From: Mugil cephalus
Lineage: Eukaryota > Chordata > Actinopteri > Mugiliformes > Mugilidae
Reading direction: 5' to 3'
DNA length: 64,000 nucleotides
Assembly: GCF_022458985.1 (NCBI RefSeq)
Contig: NC_061789.1
Location: forward strand, 3,513,501 to 3,577,500
Shown: positions 37,769 through 47,905 of the stretch, piece after piece
How the letters are laid out: each line of letters opens with the position of its first letter
Numbering within the stretch: the stretch's first letter is position 1
Notes under the pieces: generated by a model
Told to the model about the DNA's origin: nothing
Database searches by the model: none
The model's input: only the letters and a program-made list of their open reading frames with translations
Program-made: the position numbers and the translations under genes

Positions 37769-40700
37769 GGAAAATGTGTCGGTATCATAAACTGTATAAA
37801 GATCGAGGTGGAACTGCTTCTCAAATGTAAAGCTAAAACAAGTAGAGCTCCCCCTGGTGCCTGGCTACAGTATAGGTCATAAGCTCCACCCCCTCCATGT
37901 TAGTGGGCGGGACTTGAGCCAAAATAAAACACTAAATGATGCGTCTCATACATTTTTCTAGGATGATTTCTGTCATGTTAGGTCAGGTCTCAATTTTCTG
38001 GATAAGTTTCATTTTAGCTTGTTAAAATGAAACTGGTGACCACTAGTTTGTGAGAGTTGTAAAAATAAAATTTAAAGATAAGAACTGTTTAAATCTGACA
38101 TTTCATTGTAATTGGTGGAGGCAGAGCAGAGCGTAGTAATGAATTAAACAAAAACGCAAGTGAGTCTGGAGGAAGTGTGGGCGGGGCATTGATATTGCAG
38201 CTTTGTGTGACTCCACCCTGGGACTATACGGATCAGACTCTGGCTCAAAGATGGCGCCGCCTGTATCCCTGTGAAAATAGCATCAGTTTGGCCAATTCAA
38301 GGAAGTGGCGACGCGCTGTCCATATTTATATACAGTCTATGGTCGGTACAAGTCAATCAGTGCGTCAGTTCTTTCAAACAAATGTACCTACAATCGGAAG
38401 ATCTATTTTTTGTTAAACCAAACCGTTGCGTTGGCTCTCGTATATCTATTTGGACATTACTATATAAACCCACTTGCCAGTTTATTAGGTGCACTAGTGA
38501 AAACAGTGAGAACAATAGATATTTCCTAATATAACAGCCTTGCACAAAATCTCTATTATTGTTTAAATGTTCAACTGGATGGTCGTTTTGGTGTTTTTGT
38601 TATTTAGCCCAGCTCCACTGACTTACAATGTCTAAAAAATAGGAACATGTGCATGTGCAGGTGCAGGACATTACAATTCAATCCTCAGCCTCCAAAATAA
38701 TAACACAGCTCTCTCAGTTATGTTGAATACTATAACCAGTGAGTTGGAGACATTTGTCTCAGGAGGACATTGGACAAACTGCTCTCCATCACGAACAGTC
38801 CATCTTATCCACAAGGAGTTTTAACCTTATTTTATTTTATTTTATTTTTTTAGTTGTGGTTCTTAAGAGTGATCATTTTATGACCAAGCGATACTGCTAC
38901 TACTGACCAAGCAATTTCCTTTGCAGGCGGTTAAAGTCTATCTAAGCCTAAGTTTAAACCTCCGTGAAGATAAGATTTAGTGCAGGGCTGTGCACAGACG
39001 TACCTAATAAATTGGCCAGGGGGCGTTTAAAGATGAGACTGAGAGGGTTTAGTCCTCTCAGCTGTGGCGGCAGGAATTTAACACTCAACATTTTGTTGAC
39101 TGTCTCTGCTTGAACATTGTGTTCCCAAAATGTCCCCAAACACTTTTCTACTGAGTAATTAATTAAACACACAAACAAAACAGACACAATGACTTGCGTT
39201 AAGTTCAATTAATTAATAAGCAGCGCTGCGTCTATTTAGTAAAGAACGTGCCACTTTATTTTATTTTATTTTATTTTATTTATTTATTTTTTGTTACATG
39301 CCCCACGTGCCAGCGCTCCTTGTCTTGCACGTGCGAAGCATGTGAAGCCACGCCCCTCCGCAGATGTACTTTCACGTGAGCGCGGGGTGGGGGCACGTGT
39401 CTGTCCACGAGTGCGCAGCGACAAATAAATAAAAAAATAGTCATGAGACGAGAACACTGCGGGTATTTGCGGTAGTGGGATGGGGAATGCGTGGATTAAA
39501 ATAAAACGTGTAAAATGTTCTATTTTATCCACAGTTTAAAGCCACGATCAGTTTAATATATGTGTATATTAATAACAGGGCTGCAGGAGACTGTTTACCC
39601 CTGTCATATTCACCATATACATCTCACCTCACGCTATAATTGTGGGTGTGTACAACAGATTGTAGACATTGTTTATTTATCTCACATATGGGACATTTTC
39701 TTTTTGGAATTTGACACGAATATTATAATAAAAATACGCCATGAATGACAACATTGGAAAAAAATATATAGAGAAAAATAGAAAAATAAAGACATTATGT
39801 ATGTAGAGTATGGTGGTGATAAAAAACACAAACAAAGCCAAGTCTAGGTTGTGGGTTATTGTTGACTCAGGCAACAAGGAGCGTAAGAATCTGGTCCAGC
39901 AGCAGCATGTAACCATCACCGGGGTGGAGTGTAGAGGTTTTTTAGACTTATAAGCACCTGTGTCTGAATCTCCACTGGATAAACAAGTCTAGAAAAACTG
40001 ATACAGACCGAGGATTGTGTGGTAGGGACAGAGCTGGAGTCCCTGACATCAGTGTGAGATCTATTCATCCATCCATCGATCTAATTACACATTCACAATG
40101 AAGAGAGAAATCGCAGCCAATCAGCTTCTGCTATCACCCCTAATGGGCGGGGTTTATACCTCATGAATATCTAATGAGCTCGCTCGGTGGACACGAAGAA
40201 CAAACGGTCCAGTGTTGATGTTTTAACGTCCACAAACGACTAAGGAGACCGCAAAAAAAAGAAAAACAACAACAAACAAAGAAAAACGAGCCACGGTTCT
40301 TTTAAAATCCCGCAAGATTCAGTGTCGGAGGAGGCTTTGTCACTCGGTCCTCCCACGGTCACTCGGAGCGTCTCGGCTGGGGAAACAATGCCCGGTAAAG
40401 CGGCGGTTGCAGCTCCGCTCCGACCCGGAGGAACCGTCGTGAAAGCGGCTCCGGATCAGAAATCCTTCCCCTTCGTGTTAAAAAAGATCATGGATATCCC
40501 TCCTCCCAACATCCTGGAGGAAGGCGACGACGGTAAGCTGGGGAAAAAACACTCGGGAAAATATTTTTTTATTATTTAAAATATTAAAAATCCTTTTAAT
40601 AATCAACTTTGACCCGGTTATTTTTGTAGTTTGTGGGGGTAAAATGGTGGCGGAGGGCTGGGGCTTAGGTGCAGTGAGTCGCACGGTGCCAGATTCAGTC

Positions 40701-43700
40701 CGAGGCTGCGAGGAAATGGAAAAGAACAAAAAGTTCCAACTCATCCAGCAGCGAAACCAGACTAATAATACACCTAAAGACTCGTAAACTCCTCGGTTCT
40801 GTTACGAAGACACTTCCTCTGGTGTAACTTTGGAGCCAGCGTGTTTCCAATGTGTTTTATTTTTATTATTATTATTATTAATTGTTTACCTTTTTTTTTT
40901 TGTTGTTTTGGCATTTCCTGTTTCTCGATGACACACTTTAAGCTAATCTTTATACACGGCCAGGCCAAAAACAAGGTCACACGCTGTAGTATTTGGTATG
41001 ATGCATTCACTGTGTTATTGTTCTGTAATGTCACAAGATTAATTTCCATCTGGTGTTGTGTTAAGTCTGACCACTGCACAAAGCCTTCTCCAGCACATGA
41101 GGTGCTTAATTGGGATCAGGTCTGGACTCTGTAGTGACCAATCCATCCATGCTTCCCTGAACCACTCTTTAACTATTTGAGCCCCATGAATCCAGGTATA
41201 ATCATGTTGGAATATGACTGTGGCATCAGGGACGAAAACTGATGGAATAACCGGGTCATTCAGTATATTCAGGTGTCAGCTGACCTCATTCTTTGGGCAT
41301 AATGTTGCTGAACCTGGACCTGAGCGACTGCAGCAACCCCAGATCATAGTACTGCCTCCACACTAAGGCTAAGGCACGATGGGGGCATCACTTCATCTGC
41401 CCCTCTTCTTACCCTGATGCCCCAGGTTCAATCTGGACTCATCAGATCACATGACCCCCTTCCATCGCTCCAGAGTCCGATCTTTGTGCTCCCTAGCAAA
41501 CCGAAGCCATTTTTTCCTGGTTAGTCTCCCAGTCTAGTGGTTTTCTTAATCCCAGGAGTTCTCTTCATATTGTATATGTGGAAATACTCTTACTGTCACT
41601 AATAAGCATAGTCCTGAGTTTTTTTGTTTGTTTGTTTGTTTTGATTTCACCAGACGTTTAAATGATCGCCCATCACCATCAATCAGGATTTTTTTTGGAC
41701 CACATTTCTTCCCAGAAGACGATGGTTCCCAACTATCTGTGCAGTTTTTAATAATTTGTTGAACAGTTCCTAACCCAATTTTACTAGCCAATTATTTGAC
41801 CCTCCTTTAACAGACTAATATCTTTTTCACATAGTTGTTTAAGCAACGAGAAGCTGCTCATTGCATCATTTGGGGTTAAATAGTTTGTTGCCAGCTGAAA
41901 GATAATCACACATGCAGTAATTATCCAATAGACCTGTTTGCGAAGTTAAATCCAGAGAGTGACTTTTTTTTTTGGGCCTGGTATCGTTAACTGTGTCCTC
42001 TTTTGTTTTTGTTTTTTTTCAATGCAGAAATAGAGAAGGAGAAGCTGTGCTCTTCTGAGGATGTGGAAGGAAGTGGGGTGGTGGCGGCCAGCGATGGTGG
42101 AGGCTCCAGAGGCGGAAGTGGCGCAGGTGGAGGTGGTGGAGGTGGAGGAGGAGGTGGTGGTAGCGGCGGAGGAGGAGGTGTATCAGCCTCCTTGACACCT
42201 GCCATCTGGGAGAAGACCATCCCCTACGACGGGGAGACGTTCCACTTGGAGTACATGGACCTGGACGAGTTCCTCCTGGAGAACGGGATCCCTGTGAGCC
42301 TGGAGGACGAGGAGCTGCAGAGGACTCTGGAGGGAAAAGGCTTATCTCTTCCTAAGGCTATCGCCGCTGCACCTCCTGCTCCCGCTGTCGCCCCCGTCTC
42401 CACCTCAGAATCTCCTGCGTCTCCCTCCATGGCCACTTCAGAGCCAGACGACGCTGTCACCGTGACAACGCTACAACCGGCCAAACTAGAAGATGGGGAG
42501 GACGATGAGGTGGAGGAGGAGGAGGAGGAGGAGGATGAAGAAGAAGAAGAAGAAGTAGAGGAGCCTGAGGAGACGACAACAGAGGCAAAAGTTAAGAAAA
42601 CAGGTGAGTGAGTCAAATTTAGGGTGGTGGTATTTGTAACAGCTGACGTGTGTTTTTCTTTTAGATTTCATTTAAATTAGTTTTATTGTAGTTACTCTGA
42701 TTGTAGCCTGAGGCTGCATCAGACCGATTTCATCTCAAGTGAGCCAGATATGTACATTATGGAAATTATTTTGTCAACAACCTCAAATATTTTCAGAAAG
42801 ACAAGCGCAATTTCCGCACATTGCTGCCATCTGCTGTTTAGTTCTGTTAACTCAGATTAAAACAGTGGACAAATTAGGAATAGCTGGTACTTTTATTGAA
42901 AATTTGCATTTATACAAATTAATCCCGGATGTCACCCTCCGATCGGCCGTTTTTTGGTCCGCGGGACATATGTCTGCTTCAACTGTGCAAACAATCGTCT
43001 CATTGGTCCAACAATGTGGACGAGTGGCGTGTGCAAATATTCTTCGTTGTTTCTGCACGGCCGACGACACGTCTCAATGAAACCTCAAACGCTTCGGATT
43101 TATTAAGATCTTTGGCTTTTTCCTGTTCACAGTAGAAATATAGAGACTCTTTAATTATAGTAGCGGCTAAGATCTGTGAAGACTTGTTTTGCAGTAAGGT
43201 TTTTGTTTCTGGACACATCTTTATTCAGGTTTACTTTATCCCTCCATATCTCACAGGTGTTACAGAGCGTAACACGCCTTCACCGGTGGATCCGGACGCC
43301 ATCGAGGTGGACATCAATTTCCAGCCGGATCCCACAGACCTGGTTCTGTCCAGCGTCCCGGGAGGAGAGCTGTTCAACCCTCGCAAGCACAAGTTCTCCG
43401 ACGAGGAGCTGAAGCCGCAGCCGATGATCAAGAAAGCCAAGAAGGTGTTCGTTCCCGACGAGCAGAAGGTAGGACATTAGTCTTCAGATGGAAGTTCTTG
43501 TTAGACTTGATCATATTTTAGTAATTTTTATCTTCACTTTAGAGAAACTTAAAACTTACATCTGTAGCAGAAATTTGAATCCAGGTAACAGGCTGTATCA
43601 TGTACATATCCCTTTCCAGAGTTGGATGTCAGCCTCTGAGCTGTCCTGACTAATTTATAATGTCGCTTTGGCTGTTGTGGAAAAACACACCAATTACTTT

Positions 43701-44537
43701 CAGAAACTTCCGATCAAAGTGCAATAAGCACAAATGTTCAGCAGCACACGATGGCTCAACACATATTCCTGAGATAATGAATCATTCACTTAATCTGACT
43801 TTAACTGGACAACTTAACGTTGTGCATGTAAACACGTTACTCTGACTAATATCGGAATTATCCTCATCCGACTAAGACACACAGATAATGTGGTTGGAAA
43901 TCGATTTTCACTGGCATGTATACGCCTTAATCTGGGTTAAACTAGACCTCCACAGCTGCTGGGCTGGTGTAGAAGAAGCTTTAATATGGCAGAAGCTCCT
44001 AGTATGAGATTAAAATGCTGTTCTATTATCTTGTTGTTATCCAGTTGTTTATTATATGACGTAATTGGTTAACCGTAAAGGGGGCCAAATTAGCCGACTG
44101 AAAAGACACATATCGCCACCTAGTGTGGAGGAGGAGGAACTGTTCCTGTCACTTATTTGATTTTCTCCGTTGCATACAAACTGGACCTCATTCAGAAAGT
44201 CCGATCTTTAGCATAGCTCGATTAATCTGTGCACTGATTTAGAGAGACAGTCAATCATGTACGATATTCATGTTACATCAACGGAGTCCAACTCTTTCTT
44301 CCTTTTCCCTTGTGGTCTCAGGACGATAAGTACTGGTCCAGGAGGAAGAAGAACAACGTGGCAGCGAAGCGTTCTCGCGACGCCCGGCGCCTCAAAGAGA
44401 ACCAGATCACGGTCCGAGCCTCCTTCCTGGAGCGAGAGAACGCCGCCCTGAGGCAGCAAGTGGCCGAGCTGAGGAAGGACTGCGGCCGCTGCAAGAACAT
44501 CATGGTTCGGTACGAGGCTAAATACGGCCCACTGTAA
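35233..44537 (+). CDS. tef: Thyrotroph embryonic factor, isoform from upstream exon 1b
   Basis: Exon 1b (35233-35332) starts at ATG 35233 and encodes [20 protein letters not shown] and following residues, ending GACATAG|GTAAGA. Its [11 protein letters not shown] text parallels the short TEF isoform start in mammals (MDMPEVLKSL). It splices in phase 1 to the shared exons 42028-42603, 43257-43468 and 44322-44537, giving 367 aa. Intron 1 is 6.7 kb and carries two inverted-end elements, the E-box cluster and alternative exon 1a. PAR-bZIP factors bind D-box DNA as dimers and relay circadian output. The only difference from the 1a isoform is the N-terminus. Confidence 0.88.
37786..38341. mobile_element. 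MITE, 556 bp, with target-site duplication
   Basis: The ends read CATAAACTGTATAAAGAT and, reverse-complemented, CATAGACTGTATATAAA. Flanks GTCGGTAT (37778-37785) and GTCGGTAC (38342-38349) match at 7 of 8 bases. It has no coding sequence and sits in tef intron 1. A related left end occurs at 23736 in zc3h7b intron 8. Confidence 0.8.
38474..39018. mobile_element. Inverted-end repeat of TTTATTAGGT type
   Basis: The left end TTGCCAGTTTATTAGGTGCA and the right end (reverse complement GGCCAATTTATTAGGTAC) form inverted repeats about 545 bp apart. This end sequence is widespread in teleost genomes. The internal sequence is noncoding. Confidence 0.65.
39304..39399. promoter_or_regulatory. tef: Cluster of four canonical E-boxes upstream of tef exon 1a
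   Basis: Perfect CACGTG sites lie at 39304-39309, 39328-39333, 39373-39378 and 39394-39399, all inside 96 bp of a GC-richer island about 1.0 kb before the exon 1a ATG. CACGTG is the CLOCK:BMAL1 and bHLH-ZIP target. PAR-bZIP genes (Dbp, Tef, Hlf) are known E-box-driven clock outputs. Confidence 0.7.
40117..40158 (+). promoter_or_regulatory. tef: tef proximal promoter (exon 1a)
   Basis: CCAAT (40117-40121), GGGCGGGG (40145-40152) and a TTTATA stretch (40153-40158) are arranged in usual promoter order about 230-270 bp before the ATG of exon 1a. Confidence 0.55.
40388..44537 (+). CDS. tef: Thyrotroph embryonic factor, isoform from exon 1a
   Basis: Exon 1a is 40388-40532 ([15 protein letters not shown]..., then [15 protein letters not shown], matching the long mammalian TEF N-terminus FPLVLKKLMENPP). 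The shared exons are 42028-42603, 43257-43468 and 44322-44537, total 382 aa. Exon 2 carries a Gly run, [20 protein letters not shown] (the conserved activation region) and an unusual Glu/Asp-rich tract. Exon 3 (~241-311) is the proline/acidic-rich PAR region with [18 protein letters not shown] and [13 protein letters not shown]. Exon 4 (312-382) is the basic region [13 protein letters not shown] followed by a leucine zipper, ending YEAKYGPL as in human. A stop-free extension upstream of the ATG has no other ATG, so this start is preferred. Intron 1 is nearly filled by a Tc1-like element. Nuclear transcription factor acting on TTAYGTAA D-boxes. Confidence 0.95.
40951..41990 (-). mobile_element. 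Tc1-like transposon, nearly full length, inactive
   Basis: The inverted ends share CCAGGCC-AAAAA-GTCAC: left at 40951-40980, right at 41960-41990. Minus-strand text follows Tc1 transposase order: an HTH region ([24 protein letters not shown], ~41790-41650), [15 protein letters not shown] then a stop before SDES (~41500), QSPDLIPIE (~41120) and [12 protein letters not shown] (~41050). Multiple stops make it non-functional. It fills most of the intron between tef exon 1a and exon 2. Confidence 0.88.
43785..44240. repeat. Dispersed repeat, tef intron 3 copy
   Basis: Shares CTTAATCTGACTTTAACTGG, AAAAGACACATATCGCCACC, TAGTGTGGAGGAGGAGGA and TTTTCTCCGTTGCATA with the copy at 26755-27215, same order and strand. 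It ends about 80 bp before tef exon 4. Confidence 0.75.
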
Positions 44538-46645
44538 AAAAAAACAACAACAAACGAACAGCAAAACGCAACAGAAGGACAAACTCATGAAGTATCGATG
44601 GAACAGAAAGCAGAACTCCCTCCCCCGCAGAATTAAACACAGACACAAACACAGAGGGGAATCTAAAATTTGCCAGCGTCGTCGTGGCTGATCTACAGTC
44701 GACGCGTCAGGGCTTGAGCTTTGGATGGCGGGGAAAGCGAGGCATGATGGGAGGTCGCAGGAAAGGCCTGTGGAGAGAGCGCCTGGCTCCTACACTGGAG
44801 ACGACTCGTTTCAAGATGCTTTCAGGAAAGTCACGGAGGAAAGACAAAAAAAAAAAGAAAAAACGCTTTTTAAACGCTACACAAATCAGTTTCTTAGTGG
44901 ACCAAAGTCAGTCAGAAGCTCTCAGAGGAAAGTCAGGAGGTGAACACACAAAGGGTGAGTGGTTCAGTCGCAGTTCTTCCTTCTTATAAAACACACGAAA
45001 ACGCTCTTTAAAACAACTGTCGTGTCGTGTATATCTATCTATATATATATAAATATATATATCTCGTCCCATCTAGTGTGTTTTTACAGTGTGTAATCCA
45101 TTTTTTTGCACTAAAACAGACAACAAACAAACAAAAAACATGCATGACCCAAAGCTACTGTGATTTTTTTTTTTTTTTTTTCTCAAATCCAGAGTCCAGA
45201 TTTTTTTATCAAAGAATATAAATTTTTGAGCTGAAGGCTTGATGATCTGCAGGGCCCTCGCTAGTAGAGGGGTACGTTCGGGTGTAGGGATGTTTATTTT
45301 ACTGCACACTGCAAGCAGGAAGGGGGCGCTAGAGTCACTGCCAGCTTGCTAATAGGTGTAGTGACGATTGGTTAAAAAAAATAATTGTAGCCAGGCCCAG
45401 AGTGGACTGCTTCTTGTAAATAAATGTCTTATAGTCTTTATTTCCTGAAGACGGAGACGGCGTCTTCATTAACCTTATATTTGCCAAATAGTCAATGAGT
45501 GCTGTATTTATTCTGACGGTAATAAACGCATCAGCTGATTGTGATGTACAACAATACCAGATACTTCTGTAACGAAACCAATGACAGCGAGCAGGGAAAT
45601 CGATGGCTAAACTGTGCTTTTTGGATGTTTTTAAAAACAGATTTATACACAGGATTATTTTATCTCTCTCTCTCTCTCTATATATATATATAAAGATAAA
45701 TTTAAATATGCGTCTGAAGAAAGAACGCTCTTATTTACCTCATTCAGCACTTCCTGTTTTCAGTGGTTTGACAGAGGATCTTCATTCAATTTGGCAAAAA
45801 AAAAAACTTAAAATCCTTGAGTCCTTTTTTTTTTTTGTTTTTGTTTTTGTTGAAAAGGCTGTATCGAAATTAGTAAATGCATCCACAGACTGTTATGGGA
45901 CTCGCAAACATCTCAAGTGTCTTGGGCTGATCGTCCGCCTCATAATCACCGCAATCCCGTAAGAGAATATCAATGTGGCAATAATACTCCTGTTATGTAA
46001 TGCTCGTTTAATTTCCGTAACAATGTCGTATGTAAAATTGCTATGATGTACTAAATAGAAAAAGCCCCCGAAGTCATTCGTGCTTCCACGTAAGATCCTG
46101 TGTAGTCTAGGATCCTAATGCATGAAAAACCCCGTGAACTCGTCTCTTTTCGTTTCTCCTTTTTTCTTGTAAAGTTGACACCAAGTGTACTTATGTCTGT
46201 GAACCATCACTGAAAACTGGACATTTTTCTGGACGGGTTTCTTTCTGTCAAAGGAGCCTCGTCCCTGCGCAGCCAGCTCTTGACCTCCAGCCGATTTAAA
46301 AAAAAAAACAAAAAAACAAAAAAAAACAGCATCTTTTGATCACTGTGTGGATTGTTTTCTATTTGCTAAAGATTGATCTTATATCTCTAGATACACTGGA
46401 TCAGTTTGTGCTATTATTGATAACATGTTTATTTTCCCAATGGTGTGGTATAACGAGACGTCTCTTATGTTTTTTTTAGCGTTGACATTCAAACTTGACA
46501 TTGACTGCATTATATTTGTGGTTATTATTATTATTTTTCAGCTAAATTGAATAACGGTCTGACTGAAGGTACTGGAGAAATGAACCTTTCACAGGACTTT
46601 AAATCAAGATTTTCTATGTAGCAGTTGTTTTCCTTCTGATGCAAA

Positions 46646-46676
<31 letters not shown>

Positions 46677-47905
46677 CAGGTTGTAAATCACAAACAGTGA
46701 TACTTGAGGTGGGAAATTCATAATCAGAAAGGATAATAAGGTTTGTGTTTGAAGGTGTATCTGCTGCCACCTACAGGCAATGATTGCTAGTGCATTTTAA
46801 AAAGTTCTATAAATGTTACGCCTTGATTTTTTTATTTTTTATTTTTTTTGTCTCTTCCTATCTTTGGGCAAATATTTTTTCATATGTGAAATTATCTCTA
46901 TGTGGATTTAAATTTTCGTAATCACGTCGTCGTCTAAGCCGAACAAAAATAAATAATACGATAAATGGCTCCCATTGGAGAAGCAAGATGTTTAGATTCT
47001 GCTGCTGCGCTTTTATAACTTGTTCCACATTCAGTAAATGTACAGTTTAATTACATTTGACAAATATTTCCCCAAATTTAAAAATGTTCAGATACTTAAT
47101 ACTTGAGTTATGTCATCATCTAGCCTGGAAGCTAGTTTTACCTTCGTCTGCTCACAAAATACAAACATTTTAGCGGATGAAGTTTGTTTTGCTCTGGACT
47201 TAATCCATTATGGAATCTAAGAAGCTATATTTATATTTGTCTGCTGTGGATAAGATTGACAGCCAGGTGACTGATGAAGGACGGACGGTTAAATTAAAAC
47301 TACATTTAATTTGTAGCTCTGATTGCTTGTAGGATCCAATCCAATGTGTGAATAGATTAATTTTAAACAGGCCCCATAATAAAATCCAAACCGCTACAAC
47401 AGGGTGAAAATTGTCATCACCCAAGATAAATTATTTGATCGGACAAATCTGGGCAAAAAAAAATCAGGGTTTGCGAGTTTAAAAATAATTCAAAATAGCA
47501 CGTTATCCGCAAAGCAGTTCAACGTCCTGCCTGCAGGTGGCACTGGTGTGAAAAGTGCTGTTGTTTTCATGACCTGTAGGTGGCGCCAAGTAGCACATCT
47601 GTTGACCCTAAACTGCTGTTCACTGGGATCAGGTGCTTCGCATCAACACATCATGTTTACTACTCAAAGTAGCTCCGAGTACGAAATAAAGAATTTAAAT
47701 ACATCTATGGAAAACATTTCTAAACTTTCGTTTTTTTGTGGTGGTTTATTTATTTTTTTTTTCTTCTTCTTCTTCTTCTTCTTCTTCTTTTTTATATAAA
47801 CACAAGGTTGTTTTTGTATTGTCCTAACAATGTAATGAATACATGCGACTGCAGTACCACGTCCTAGCTGTACCTTGTATTATGCATTATGAAATAAATT
47901 GGACT
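44538..47905 (+). other. tef: tef 3'UTR (probable)
   Basis: About 3.4 kb after the tef stop holds no convincing coding sequence. It contains A/T runs, an ATCTATATATA repeat (~45030-45065) and a (TTC)n run at 47761-47789. The likely end is AATAAA at 47893-47898; earlier AATAAA strings (for example ~45418) could give shorter mRNAs. Long 3'UTRs are usual for TEF. Confidence 0.55.

Noticed and set aside
41987-42220. Proline-rich minus-strand frame
   Set aside because: Antisense of the Gly-rich part of tef exon 2.
44684-44989. Open frame just after the tef stop
   Set aside because: Basic, low-complexity text within the 3'UTR, with no homology that I recognise and no splice support.
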